DNA of 64,000 nt from positions 1 through 64,000 of the forward strand of contig NZ_JAGYIM010000022.1 in NCBI RefSeq assembly GCF_018402695.1. Reading direction: 5' to 3'. The notes under the pieces were generated by a model. It was not told where the DNA came from. It searched no databases and saw only the letters and a list, made by a program, of their open reading frames with translations. The stretch comes from Arsukibacterium sp. Lineage in GTDB: Bacteria; Pseudomonadota; Gammaproteobacteria; Enterobacterales; Alteromonadaceae. Positions within the stretch are counted from its first letter, which is position 1; every line of letters starts with the position of its first letter. The translations under genes were made by a program, and so were the position numbers. This document shows positions 38,576 through 46,819 of the stretch, piece after piece.

Positions 38576-38788
38576 ATGGCGGTATTTATATTTACCTTTG
38601 GTTTATTTCTGGTGGTGGTTTTAGCGATGGCAGTGGGCGTTATTGTCCAGCGTAAAACCCTGGCCGGAAGTTGTGGCGGCCTGGGCGAGCTTAATATTGA
38701 TAAAGCGTGTGATTGCGATAAACCCTGTGAAAAAAGACAGAAACGGTTGCAGAAAGAGAAATACTGGCAAGATAATAAAATCATCTGA
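38576..38788 (+). CDS. nqrM: Na+-NQR maturation protein NqrM
   Basis: NqrM (formerly DUF539) helps deliver iron to the NqrD/NqrE site. The 70-residue product has one membrane helix (about residues 4-24) followed by cysteines at 33, 45, 47 and 51 (SCGGLGELN, CDCDKPC) and a charged tail. GAGGT lies five bases before the ATG. Its position after apbE gives a complete structural and maturation gene set for the enzyme. Confidence 0.95.
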   Translation: MAVFIFTFGLFLVVVLAMAVGVIVQRKTLAGSCGGLGELNIDKACDCDKPCEKRQKRLQKEKYWQDNKII

Positions 38789-38827
38789 ATGGTGGATCGC
38801 TGCGTATAGGTTAAGCTATTAAGTGAA

Positions 38828-38860
38828 CAGGCGCTTACAACTGTAAGCTGCCTGCATTTT
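38828..38860 (+). terminator. Palindrome between nqrM and the metallo-hydrolase gene
   Basis: CAGGC-CTTACA and TGTAAG-GCCTG arms form a 27-base imperfect palindrome followed by GCATTTTATT. It may terminate the nqr transcript or be an operator for the next gene. Confidence 0.4.
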
Positions 38861-38891
38861 ATTGATATAACCTGTACTAAGGATAATAACG

Positions 38892-39755
38892 ATGCCAAGG
38901 TTACAACCCTACACCCTGATCCTGCTGCTGGTGATGAGCCTGCCTGCACTGGCTAACCGCTTTGCTAACGTTGAGATTAACGCCACACCACTGGCTGACA
39001 ACCTGTACATGCTGACCGGTTCCGGTGGTAATATGGCGGCGTTGGTAAACGATAATGAAGTGATATTGATTGATGCTCAGTTTGCGGAACTGGCCGATAA
39101 GATTAATGCCAAATTAGTCGAACTCAGTGACGGAAAAGCGCTGGGCACGCTAATCAACACCCATTTACATGCTGATCATGTCAACGGCAACAGTGCGTTA
39201 AAACCCAAGCGGATTATTGCGCATGCCAATGTGCTGAAACGCCTGAGTGAGGACGAAACGTTTCCGCGCGCCGGCTTACCCACCGAAACCTTTAAAACCC
39301 AATTAAGCCTGAACCTGAACGGTCAGAAAATTCGCCTGGAATATCTGCCACCCAGCCACACTGATGGTGATATTGTTGTCTGGTTTGACGATAAAAACGT
39401 GGTGCATATGGGTGATATGATGTTTGAGGGGCGATTTCCCTTTATTGATTTAAATAACGGCGGCTCGGTTCGCGGCTATATTGCCAACGTAGCCTATGTA
39501 TTAGACAACATCGATGATAATACTAAGGTTGTTCCAGGGCACGGTGAGCTGACTGATAAAGCCGGGCTGCAGCGCTTTCATCAGATGATGGTTAAAACTC
39601 TGGAAATAGTAGAGCAGCAGCAAGCTAAAGGCTTAACTAACGAGCAAATTGTCGAAGCAGGATTGGGTGATGAATGGCAAAACTGGCACTGGAATTTCAT
39701 TACGGAACAGCGCTGGATTAATACCTTATTGCAAGCTGAACCAATAACCCGCTAA
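38892..39755 (+). CDS. Exported metallo-beta-lactamase-fold hydrolase
   Basis: A 287-residue protein with an N-terminal signal peptide (cleavage near ALAN, residue 20-22), so periplasmic. The metal-binding motif is HLHADH (91-96), with a further His in PSHTDGD, Asp in HMGDMMFEG and His in VPGHGEL. This is the general MBL fold also used by glyoxalase II-like and quinoprotein-associated hydrolases. Substrate is unknown; a beta-lactamase role is not supported by sequence alone. It stands alone, convergent with dbpA. Confidence 0.85.
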   Translation: MPRLQPYTLILLLVMSLPALANRFANVEINATPLADNLYMLTGSGGNMAALVNDNEVILIDAQFAELADKINAKLVELSDGKALGTLINTHLHADHVNGNSALKPKRIIAHANVLKRLSEDETFPRAGLPTETFKTQLSLNLNGQKIRLEYLPPSHTDGDIVVWFDDKNVVHMGDMMFEGRFPFIDLNNGGSVRGYIANVAYVLDNIDDNTKVVPGHGELTDKAGLQRFHQMMVKTLEIVEQQQAKGLTNEQIVEAGLGDEWQNWHWNFITEQRWINTLLQAEPITR

Positions 39756-39792
39756 CCATTAATTCAGCTTTACATCCCAGCCGGGTTTGCGG

Positions 39793-41172
39793 TTACAGTC
39801 GCCAGACCCGGTACTTTTTGCCTTTCATTTTACCGTCGTTTAAAAGCGCTAATGCTTGTTTAGCCACCTTACGGTTAACCGCAACAAAGGCTACAGTATC
39901 CAGCATCTGAATTTTACCAATGTCGGCAAACACAATCTGGCCGCCGCTGGTCAGGGCGCCGACAATATCACCCGGGCGTAATTTGTGTTTTTTGCCGCCA
40001 TCAATTTGCAGCGTTTGCATGGCAGGTTCTGGTAATTTCTGGCTCAGTACCGAGTTGTCAGGTAACGGCTGGGCTGTGATCTCAAGGCTTAGTTGCTCAG
40101 CCAGCGCCGCCAGTTTCTGGCCGTCGTCTGCGCTTAGCAGTGAACAAGCCAGCCCGCTGTTACCGGCACGCCCGGTGCGGCCAATGCGGTGGGTATGAGT
40201 CGCAACATCATGGGCCAGCTGATAGTTAATGACTAAATCCAGTTTGTCGATATCCAGGCCGCGGGCAGCAACGTCGGTGGCAACTAACACACTGACGCTG
40301 TTATTACTGAATTTAAGCAACGCATGTTCCCGGTCACGCTGCTCTAAATCGCCATGCAGGGCGATAACACTGACCCCGGCTTGCTTTAGGGTGTCAGCTA
40401 ATTCCTGTGTTTCCCGTTTGGTATTACAAAATACCACAGTACTGGTTGGTACAAAGCGGTGTAGCAGCAATTTTACCGCGTCGGCCCGGCTTACTCCGTC
40501 TAGCTGATAAAACTGTTGCTCAATACTACTTTGAGTATGGGGGCTTGCAACCGTTACGCTTACAGGAGTCTGCATAATGGAATCGGCAATCTGGCGTACG
40601 GCTTTATCAAAAGTAGCACTGAAAAGCAGCGTTTGTCTTACTGCCGGTACGTCAGCGAGAATGGCATTTAGAGCATCTGCAAAACCCATCTCCAGCATCC
40701 GGTCAGCTTCATCCAGTACCAGAGTTGTTAAATTGCTCAGATCCAGTCGTTGCTGCTGCAGATGGTCAAGGATCCGGCCAGGAGTGCCAACTACAATATG
40801 GGCACCATGTTCGAGCGAGACGATTTGGCTGCGGTTAGGTACGCCACCACACAGGGTCAATACTTTAATATTGTGAATATTGCGGGCCAGCTTGCGAATT
40901 TCAGCAGCAACCTGCTCTGCCAGTTCGCGGGTAGGGCACAGCACCAGGCTTTGAACCCGGTAGCGTTTTACGTCTAGTTTTGCCAATAAACCCAGCGCGA
41001 AAGCCGCCGTTTTACCTGAGCCGGTTTTAGCCTGGGCTATCACATCTTTGCCCTCTAGAATTGCGGGCAGACTTTGCGCCTGTACCGGTGTCATCTGCAG
41101 GTATTCGAGACTGGTTAGGCATTCCAGCAAGGGCGCTGGCAGGGCCAGTTGGTTAAAAGAGTGGTCAGACAC
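39793..41172 (-). CDS. dbpA: ATP-dependent RNA helicase DbpA
   Basis: DbpA is a DEAD-box helicase that acts in 50S ribosome assembly through hairpin 92 of 23S rRNA. The 459-residue protein has Q motif TPVQAQSLP, AKTGSGKTAAF, VLDEADRML, SATF, and HRIGRTGRAG, then the C-terminal RNA-binding domain typical of DbpA (HKLRPGDIVGALTS, FVAVNR). It starts at GTG with AGGA seven bases upstream; that AGGA lies in the arm of a predicted leader hairpin. Confidence 0.94.
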   Translation of the reverse strand: MSDHSFNQLALPAPLLECLTSLEYLQMTPVQAQSLPAILEGKDVIAQAKTGSGKTAAFALGLLAKLDVKRYRVQSLVLCPTRELAEQVAAEIRKLARNIHNIKVLTLCGGVPNRSQIVSLEHGAHIVVGTPGRILDHLQQQRLDLSNLTTLVLDEADRMLEMGFADALNAILADVPAVRQTLLFSATFDKAVRQIADSIMQTPVSVTVASPHTQSSIEQQFYQLDGVSRADAVKLLLHRFVPTSTVVFCNTKRETQELADTLKQAGVSVIALHGDLEQRDREHALLKFSNNSVSVLVATDVAARGLDIDKLDLVINYQLAHDVATHTHRIGRTGRAGNSGLACSLLSADDGQKLAALAEQLSLEITAQPLPDNSVLSQKLPEPAMQTLQIDGGKKHKLRPGDIVGALTSGGQIVFADIGKIQMLDTVAFVAVNRKVAKQALALLNDGKMKGKKYRVWRL

Positions 41173-41180
41173 AATATGAT

Positions 41181-41226
41181 CCTGTAACTAAAAACAGGAC
41201 GCCGCCTGCAAAGGGGCGGCATTATA
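41181..41226 (-). promoter_or_regulatory. dbpA promoter and structured leader
   Basis: On the minus strand an extended -10 (TGCTATAAT, TATAAT at 41221-41226) is followed by hairpin GCCGCC/GGCGGC (41201-41220) and hairpin CCTGT/ACAGG (41181-41198), whose last arm contains the AGGA binding site. Confidence 0.5.
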
Positions 41227-41261
41227 GCAGAAGTTAACTTAGGGTGTTGTCGTTTTTTTGT

Positions 41262-41690
41262 TCAGGCTTTGTTCTCAATCCGGTTCTCAGTTGCAGCATC
41301 GTCCTGCTCAGGTTTGGCCAGACTGACCACCTGATCCTGAGCGGTGCGTTGGGTTTCACCGATAAAGCTGCCACCACGCTCGATGCATAGATCGTCACTG
41401 TGAATAATACCCATTGCCTTGCCCTGAGGTAAAATTTCTACCGTGTTCGCAAATAATTCACCGTCAAATAAGCCATTAATAATTACTTTGTCAGCAGTGA
41501 CCTGGGCTTTAACCCGGCCGGCAGCGCTGATAATCAGGGTCTTTTCACTGGTAATGACCCCTTCGACATAGCCATCTACCTGCATATCGCAGCTTAATCG
41601 GAGGCTTCCGATAATTGAGCATCCCGCAGCGATGACAGTTGTAGTTGTGTGCTTGCTTTGGTTTGCAGCATCGTTACTAAAGAATCCCAT
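41262..41690 (-). CDS. Bactofilin family protein
   Basis: A 142-residue polymer-forming cytoskeletal protein. The bactofilin beta-helix core begins at TTVIAAGCSIIGSL and continues through DGYVEGVITSEKTLIIS, GRVKAQVTADKVIING and GELFANTVEILPQG, with disordered ends. Such filaments scaffold cell-wall enzymes. The ATG at 41690 has GGAG six bases upstream, yet lies 97 bases inside the M23 peptidase gene in another frame. The paired peptidase is a likely partner. Confidence 0.92.
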   Translation of the reverse strand: MGFFSNDAANQSKHTTTTVIAAGCSIIGSLRLSCDMQVDGYVEGVITSEKTLIISAAGRVKAQVTADKVIINGLFDGELFANTVEILPQGKAMGIIHSDDLCIERGGSFIGETQRTAQDQVVSLAKPEQDDAATENRIENKA

Positions 41691-42544
41691 TTAATGCTCC
41701 GTTCTTTTTCGAATACCAGGTCAAAGTTATTAGCATCCCAATCCATAAAGTTTTGTGGGTTAAGTGACCGGTCTAAAAAGTGTATCTCATAGTGTAGATG
41801 CGGTGCCGTTGAATTACCGGTATTTCCTGAGGTGGCAATTAACTGGCCCTTATGGACAAACAGACCATTGGCAACTTTAAATTCATCTAAGTGAGCATAA
41901 AGCGTCGAAAAACCAAAGGCATGCCGAATTTTGAGTAAGTTGCCATAACCATTTTTGCTGGGGCGGACCACTTCAACCACGCCATCTGCCGGCGCGTAAA
42001 TTGGTGTACCACGGTTAGCAGATAAATCGATGCCATTGTGGTGCTGTTGTTTGCCCATAATTGGATGGGTACGCACACCAAAACGGGAAGAGCGCCGGCG
42101 GAACTCCAGCGGTGAGCCGTTGGGAACCAGCTGCAACATCGCCATTTTGGCACTGGAATTAACGGTTGCCGTATCCAGCCTGGCCTCTAAATCCTGCGGG
42201 AATTGTTGCTCCAGACCAAGGGTCAGTTCAATTTCCCCCAGCCGGTTGCTGACCTGCAGCATTTCATCCTGCTTAATCGCCAGCTCCTGCTGTAACTGCT
42301 CGCGGGTCTGGCTGAGTTGGTTGATCTCTGAACTGAGCTGCTCCGCTTGTGCTGCCAGCAGCTGATGTTGATTTTTGGTGTGGTCTACAGTCTTCAGCAG
42401 ATAATCAATGACCGCAGCGGTGATAATTACAGTAAACAGGATTAGCCATAAGCTAATCACTGCATTGCGTTTAAACAGCTTGCTGACACTAAAGTGGCGG
42501 GTACCATTGATGCTCGATACCGAGATAATAATGCGATCTTTCAT
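41594..42544 (-). CDS. M23 family peptidoglycan endopeptidase, membrane-anchored
   Basis: A 316-residue protein with an N-terminal membrane helix (about residues 27-50), a coiled coil (HQLLAAQAEQLSSEINQLSQ region) and an M23/LytM domain. Metal and catalytic residues are seen in HNGIDLSANRGTPIYA and TGNSTAPHLHYEIHF (HxH). It should cut peptide cross-links in the periplasm. The C-terminal tail overlaps the bactofilin start by 97 bases in a different frame; M23-bactofilin pairs are a known association in cell-shape control. Confidence 0.92.
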   Translation of the reverse strand: MKDRIIISVSSINGTRHFSVSKLFKRNAVISLWLILFTVIITAAVIDYLLKTVDHTKNQHQLLAAQAEQLSSEINQLSQTREQLQQELAIKQDEMLQVSNRLGEIELTLGLEQQFPQDLEARLDTATVNSSAKMAMLQLVPNGSPLEFRRRSSRFGVRTHPIMGKQQHHNGIDLSANRGTPIYAPADGVVEVVRPSKNGYGNLLKIRHAFGFSTLYAHLDEFKVANGLFVHKGQLIATSGNTGNSTAPHLHYEIHFLDRSLNPQNFMDWDANNFDLVFEKERSIKWDSLVTMLQTKASTQLQLSSLRDAQLSEASD

Positions 42545-42634
42545 CTGATATAACAGCTTTTACAATGGTTAAAAACAGAACAAGCGGTCAAAATAGGGTG
42601 CTTTGTCGCTGCTGTCAAGGTTTTCGTCGCGGCC

Positions 42635-42670
42635 AAAAAAAGCAAAACCGCAACTACAGGCTGCGGTTTT
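42635..42670 (-). terminator. Rho-independent terminator after the SlyD-like gene
   Basis: On the minus strand AAAACCGCA pairs with TGCGGTTTT around a nine-base loop, followed by GCTTTTTTT. Confidence 0.88.
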
Positions 42671-42697
42671 GGTACTAATTACATTAATGTCAATGCA

Positions 42698-43183
42698 TTA
42701 ATGACTTTCGTCACCCTCTATACCGTGGACGTGGCCGTGGGCTAATTCTTCTTCTGTTGCCTCACGTACTTTCAGTACTTCAACGTCAAAGCTCAGCTGG
42801 ATGCCCGATAATGGATGGTTGCCATCAACGACGACTTCTTCTTCAGTCACATCCAGGATGATCACTGATTGCTCACGACCATCGGGGCCTGCTGCGCGAA
42901 AACGCATGCCCGGCGCTACGTCCATACCTTCAAACATAGTTTTAGGTACAGATTGCACTAATTGATCGTGGCGCTCGCCGTAGGCGTCTTCCGGCGCAAT
43001 GGTTGCAGTAAAACTGTCACCAACCGCTTTGCCTGCTAAGGCTTTTTCCAGGCCGGGGATTAATGCGCCATGGCCAAACAAAAATACCAAAGGCTCGCCA
43101 TCAACAGATGAATCCAGTTTGTTACCGTCCGGATCGGTAACGGTGTAATGCATGGCGACGACTTTGTCTTGTGAAATGGTCAT
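42698..43183 (-). CDS. slyD: SlyD-like FKBP-type peptidyl-prolyl isomerase
   Basis: A 161-residue FKBP of the SlyD type, which has the chaperone insert-in-flap domain (about residues 70-125) between two parts of the isomerase domain. Landmarks are YTVTDPDGNKLDSS, FGHGALIPGLEKAL and IAPEDAYGERH. The long His/Cys metal-binding tail of E. coli SlyD is reduced to HGHVHG and a final SH, so nickel delivery is doubtful. GAGGT lies four bases before the ATG. It follows ygfZ by ten bases in an operon. Confidence 0.88.
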   Translation of the reverse strand: MTISQDKVVAMHYTVTDPDGNKLDSSVDGEPLVFLFGHGALIPGLEKALAGKAVGDSFTATIAPEDAYGERHDQLVQSVPKTMFEGMDVAPGMRFRAAGPDGREQSVIILDVTEEEVVVDGNHPLSGIQLSFDVEVLKVREATEEELAHGHVHGIEGDESH

Positions 43184-43193
43184 GAAAACCTCT

Positions 43194-44165
43194 TTAACTT
43201 AAAGGATAAGGTAACGGCAGTAACTGCAGTGCCGGTGCACTGTCGGACTTTAACCGTAACGAGTCTGCCGGCGTTATATCATTAGGCAGCACCGCAATTA
43301 ACCAAAGCTGGTTATTGATATTCACTGCGTTAATAACCTGGCCCACCCGGCGCCAGTTGTCGTTAAACTGTTGTTCGATATCACAGCCTGCGGCTGGTGC
43401 TTCGTCAGTATCAGCCTGCAGGATCCAGGCAGCGCGCTTATTGCGGCCCAGATACTTCATCCGGGCTACCGTTTCCTGGCCAAGGTAACAACCTTTGGTA
43501 AAACTGATGGCATCTACCGCCTGTAAGTTAAGCATTTGTGGTACAAATTCGCCAATCAGCGGCTGTTCCAGATAACACAGTCCATGCAAAATATGCTGCT
43601 TTAACCACAGGGTAGGTGCTGCCAGCGGATAATCGCTATCCAGCAAGGTTATTGCATCAGCTTTAGGCAAGATCAACATGAAATGCTGATCTGCCAACTG
43701 TAATACTGCCCCGTCATTATGGCGGCTTAGCCTACCATTGCCGTCTGGCAATTTAAAGCCAAGCTGGCTGACTAATGCCTCAGCACCTGCACCGCCAATA
43801 CCCAGTGTGGCAAAATCATCCTGCCCGGATTCAAAGCTCACTTTGGAAAACACGCCAAATTTCTGCCATTGGGCAACGGATGCGCTCAGCTCGTCCCGAA
43901 AAGCAACAATAAGCAGCTCTTCATGGTGTTGCAACAAATGAAATACTGACCAGGTTTTACCCTTGGCATCACAATGGGCGCCCCGGAGAAAGGTGTCGTT
44001 GCTTAACTCGTCGAGATCACAGGTAGTCTGGCTTTGCAAATACTTGCGATTATCAGCACCGCTGACCCGGATAATGTCGAACGCAGGCAAGGGGGCAATA
44101 AAAGCACCCTGAACCTGATTTGATAATTGGCCGTAACTCTTTGCGGTTAACCAGGATGTATGCAT
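43194..44165 (-). CDS. ygfZ: tRNA-modifying / Fe-S cluster protein YgfZ
   Basis: YgfZ is a folate-binding protein of the GcvT/CAF17 group that supports certain Fe-S enzymes such as MiaB. The 323-residue product carries the family signature KGCYLGQETVAR, in which the cysteine is essential in E. coli, and the N-terminal segment DIIRVSGADNRKYLQSQTTCDL. It is divergent from sdhE, which mirrors the E. coli ygfZ-sdhE-ygfX region. Confidence 0.94.
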   Translation of the reverse strand: MHTSWLTAKSYGQLSNQVQGAFIAPLPAFDIIRVSGADNRKYLQSQTTCDLDELSNDTFLRGAHCDAKGKTWSVFHLLQHHEELLIVAFRDELSASVAQWQKFGVFSKVSFESGQDDFATLGIGGAGAEALVSQLGFKLPDGNGRLSRHNDGAVLQLADQHFMLILPKADAITLLDSDYPLAAPTLWLKQHILHGLCYLEQPLIGEFVPQMLNLQAVDAISFTKGCYLGQETVARMKYLGRNKRAAWILQADTDEAPAAGCDIEQQFNDNWRRVGQVINAVNINNQLWLIAVLPNDITPADSLRLKSDSAPALQLLPLPYPLS

Positions 44166-44271
44166 TGTTTATGTCACCAAAAGTATCACCAAAGCGTAGA
44201 TAGTTGTAACATTGGGGCTGCAGTGAAAAGCTCAACCCCAAAGCGGCAGAATTGTTTAATCGCCGTTTCTT

Positions 44272-44277
44272 TATAAT
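44272..44277 (+). promoter_or_regulatory. Putative -10 of sdhE-ygfX
   Basis: TATAAT 23 bases before the sdhE ATG. The -35 is weak by eye. Confidence 0.45.
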
Positions 44278-44300
44278 GTAGCTGGCAGTAAGGAATATAA

Positions 44301-44552
44301 ATGACCGAGTTAATGATCAAACCCCGCCTACGCTGGGCGTGCCGTCGCGGTATGCTGGAGCTGGACGTATTGTTGGCGCCTTTTGTTGAAGAAGGTTACG
44401 ACGCCCTATCGCTGCAACAGAAACAAGATTTTGAACGGTTACTGGCATGTGACGACCCGGATTTGTTTGCCTGGTTTATGGGGCACGCCAAGTCATCAGA
44501 TCCGTCGTTGCAGGCGCTGATAACCTTAATTCTTGACCGTGTCCGGGTGTAA
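44301..44552 (+). CDS. sdhE: FAD assembly factor SdhE
   Basis: SdhE promotes covalent attachment of FAD to succinate dehydrogenase and fumarate reductase. The 83-residue protein has the invariant RGMLELD motif (residues 16-22), then DxLL and DDPDLFAWFMGH. AAGGA lies six bases before the ATG. ygfX starts inside its end. In older literature this protein was called the antitoxin CptB. Confidence 0.96.
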   Translation: MTELMIKPRLRWACRRGMLELDVLLAPFVEEGYDALSLQQKQDFERLLACDDPDLFAWFMGHAKSSDPSLQALITLILDRVRV

Positions 44553-44976
44553 CGTCGCCATTTCCCGCTCGCGCTGGCGCCGTTGCGGTATGCTGGTGCT
44601 GGCGGTAATGCTATTTATGTTGTTTGCTTTTCAGCCGTTGCCGCCGCTTAGTCTCTGGTTGGCTGCACCGTTACTTTTTATACTGTATTGGTATGGGGTG
44701 AATCTATACCAGCAAGGGCCGGTAGCGAAGGGGCTGAGCTTGCAAGATAATGGCCAGCTACGCTGGTGGCAAAGCGAGCAGCCGGCAGGACAGCTTATTG
44801 CTGGCTGTCTGGTCAGCGAGTTCGGGCTGCTACTGCGTTGGCGAAGCGAAAATAACAACCAGCATTTACAGTGGTTGCTTGCCGACCAGCTGACCATTGC
44901 CGACTACAGGGCGCTGGCGCGCCAGCTTAATCAGTTTAACTGGCAAGCCGGAGCCGGCAAATACCCGGGAAACTAA
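44539..44976 (+). CDS. ygfX: YgfX (CptA-like) membrane protein
   Basis: A protein of about 145 residues with two membrane helices in its first 65 residues and a cytosolic beta-rich domain ([32 protein letters not shown]). In E. coli YgfX was reported as a toxin that affects MreB and FtsZ, with SdhE as partner; later work ties SdhE to flavinylation, so the toxin role is uncertain here. The start is GTG at 44539 or TTG at 44533, both inside sdhE. It ends four bases into the nadB stop region. Confidence 0.85.
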   Translation: MSGCNVAISRSRWRRCGMLVLAVMLFMLFAFQPLPPLSLWLAAPLLFILYWYGVNLYQQGPVAKGLSLQDNGQLRWWQSEQPAGQLIAGCLVSEFGLLLRWRSENNNQHLQWLLADQLTIADYRALARQLNQFNWQAGAGKYPGN

Positions 44977-46604
44977 GGTGGTATGGCCAGGTTCAGGGGG
45001 CCAGGTTCAGGGGTTAGCACAGTAGGTTTACTGCTGCTAAGTAAATTCGGATAATCAAGATTGTAGTGCAGGCCCCGGCTTTCTTTCCGGGCCATGGCGC
45101 AGCGGATAATCAGTTCAGCAACCTGGGCCAGATTACGCAGCTCCAGCAAGTTATGGCTTAGCCGGAAATGGCTGTAGTAGTCATGAATTTCCGATTGCAG
45201 TAATTCAACGCGGTGTAAAGCCCGCTCCAACCGTTTATTGGTGCGGACAATACCCACATAGTCCCACATAAATAGTCTGAGCTCATGCCAGTTGTGGGTA
45301 ATAACAATTTCTTCATCGGAATCACTGACCCTGCTCTCATCCCAGGGTGCGATGTCGGCGTAGCGGGCGTCGGCTGCCAACTGGCTCAGGATATGTTTGG
45401 CAGCGGCCTGGGCAAACACAACACATTCCAGCAGCGAATTACTCGCCATCCGGTTGGCACCGTGTAAGCCGGTGTACGCTACCTCACCTATAGCATACAG
45501 ATTATGCAAGTCGGTCTGACCATTCAGATTTGTCAGCACGCCACCACAGGTATAATGAGCCGCAGGGACAACCGGGATAGGCTGACGGCTGATATCAATA
45601 CCGACACTTAAACATTTGGCGTAAATTGTCGGGAAATGCTCAATTATAAAATCTTTCGGCTGATGACTGATATCCAGATACAGACAGTTGGCGCCCAGGC
45701 GTTTCATTTCATAGTCAATGGCCCGGGCCACAATATCCCGTGGCGCCAGCTCAGCGCGCTCGTCAAATTCCGGCATAAAGCGGCTGCCATCCGGCCGGCA
45801 TAAATAGGCGCCTTCCCCCCGCATTGCCTCTGAAATCAGAAAATTTGGTGCGTCGGGGTGATACAAACTGGTCGGATGAAACTGGTTAAATTCCATATTA
45901 GCCACGCGGCAACCAGCCCGCCAAGCCATGGCGATACCATCGCCACTGGCAACATCCGGGTTACTGGTATACAAGTAGACTTTGCTGGCGCCGCCGGTGG
46001 CCAGCGCGACAAAATGGGCTTTAATGGTTTCTACCTTGGCGCGGGTTTTGTTCCAGACATAAGCGCCGTAACAGCGTTTAGCATCCAGGCCAAGCTTACT
46101 GCCGTTAATTAAGTCGATAGCGTTATAATTTTCCAGCAACTGAATATTCGGATGTTGCTTTACCTGGTCAACCAGGGTTATCTGCACCGCCTGGCCAGTG
46201 GCATCTGCTGCATGCAAAATACGTCGATGGCTGTGGCCCCCTTCCCGGGTAAGGTGATATTTGAGGCTGCCATCGGTATCATGGTATTGGTCAAAAGGCA
46301 CGCCTTGCTCTATCAGCCATTGCATGGCCTCTTTGGCATGTTCGGCTGTAAATTGCACAGCGGCCTCATCGCATAAACCGGCACCGGCAATTAAGGTATC
46401 GTTAACGTGGGACGCAATACTGTCATTTTCATCGAATACTGCGGCTATGCCACCCTGGGCATAAAGAGTGGAGCCTTCCCGTAAGGGTCCTTTACTTAAT
46501 ACCAACACTTTCGCATGATCAGCTAACTGCAACGCCAATGATAAGCCGGCAGCGCCGCTGCCAATAATTAATACGTCACAATGATATTCATTTTGTCGTG
46601 TCAT
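44973..46604 (-). CDS. nadB: L-aspartate oxidase
   Basis: NadB oxidises aspartate to iminoaspartate in de novo NAD synthesis. It is an FAD enzyme of 543 residues (E. coli 540). Landmarks are [33 protein letters not shown]-like [16 protein letters not shown] and the C-terminal GLHYNLDYP. The ATG at 46604 is preferred to a GTG at 46613. The last residues run through a 14-base tandem duplication that changes the frame at the very end. Two palindromes lie just upstream of the gene. Confidence 0.96.
   Translation of the reverse strand: MTRQNEYHCDVLIIGSGAAGLSLALQLADHAKVLVLSKGPLREGSTLYAQGGIAAVFDENDSIASHVNDTLIAGAGLCDEAAVQFTAEHAKEAMQWLIEQGVPFDQYHDTDGSLKYHLTREGGHSHRRILHAADATGQAVQITLVDQVKQHPNIQLLENYNAIDLINGSKLGLDAKRCYGAYVWNKTRAKVETIKAHFVALATGGASKVYLYTSNPDVASGDGIAMAWRAGCRVANMEFNQFHPTSLYHPDAPNFLISEAMRGEGAYLCRPDGSRFMPEFDERAELAPRDIVARAIDYEMKRLGANCLYLDISHQPKDFIIEHFPTIYAKCLSVGIDISRQPIPVVPAAHYTCGGVLTNLNGQTDLHNLYAIGEVAYTGLHGANRMASNSLLECVVFAQAAAKHILSQLAADARYADIAPWDESRVSDSDEEIVITHNWHELRLFMWDYVGIVRTNKRLERALHRVELLQSEIHDYYSHFRLSHNLLELRNLAQVAELIIRCAMARKESRGLHYNLDYPNLLSSSKPTVLTPEPGPLNLAIPP
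44985..45012. repeat. 14-base tandem duplication in the nadB 3' end
   Basis: GGCCAGGTTCAGGG occurs twice in direct succession. Because 14 is not a multiple of three, the duplication shifts the nadB reading frame a few codons before the stop. Confidence 0.8.
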
Positions 46605-46639
46605 GCGATACACTTATCCCAGTTGAGCCTTAATGTTAG

Positions 46640-46684
46640 GGTAACCTTGGGGTTACCGCTGCAATTACCCGACAGCCGGGCTGT
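46640..46684. promoter_or_regulatory. Two palindromes between nadB and rpoE
   Basis: GGTAACC-TTGG-GGTTACC (46640-46657) and ACAGCC-G-GGCTGT (46672-46684) are perfect inverted repeats upstream of nadB. They could be operators for nadB or leader hairpins; no known regulator motif was recognised. Confidence 0.4.
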
Positions 46685-46722
46685 TGGATCAAACTATTGT
46701 AGCGGTTTTGTCATAATAAACA

Positions 46723-46749
46723 GAACTATTTATTGTGGCCACGGTCAGA
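46723..46749 (+). promoter_or_regulatory. Putative sigma-E autoregulated rpoE promoter
   Basis: GAACTA (46723-46728) and TCAGA (46745-46749) are separated by 16 bases, close to the sigma-E pattern GGAACTT / TCTGA. It lies about 70 bases before the rpoE ATG. Autoregulation of rpoE by sigma-E is known in E. coli. Confidence 0.5.
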
Positions 46750-46819
46750 GCTTCAACGCCAGACCAGGGCCATTTAAAATCGACGACCTAATAGGTATTA
46801 CAGGGGACAGGCTCACAGA

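Noticed and set aside
38892-39755. True beta-lactamase
   Set aside because: Only the general metal-binding motifs of the fold are seen; they are shared by many hydrolases.
44301-44976. sdhE-ygfX as a toxin-antitoxin system
   Set aside because: SdhE has the RGMLELD flavinylation motif; the toxin reports for YgfX are not enough to call it here.
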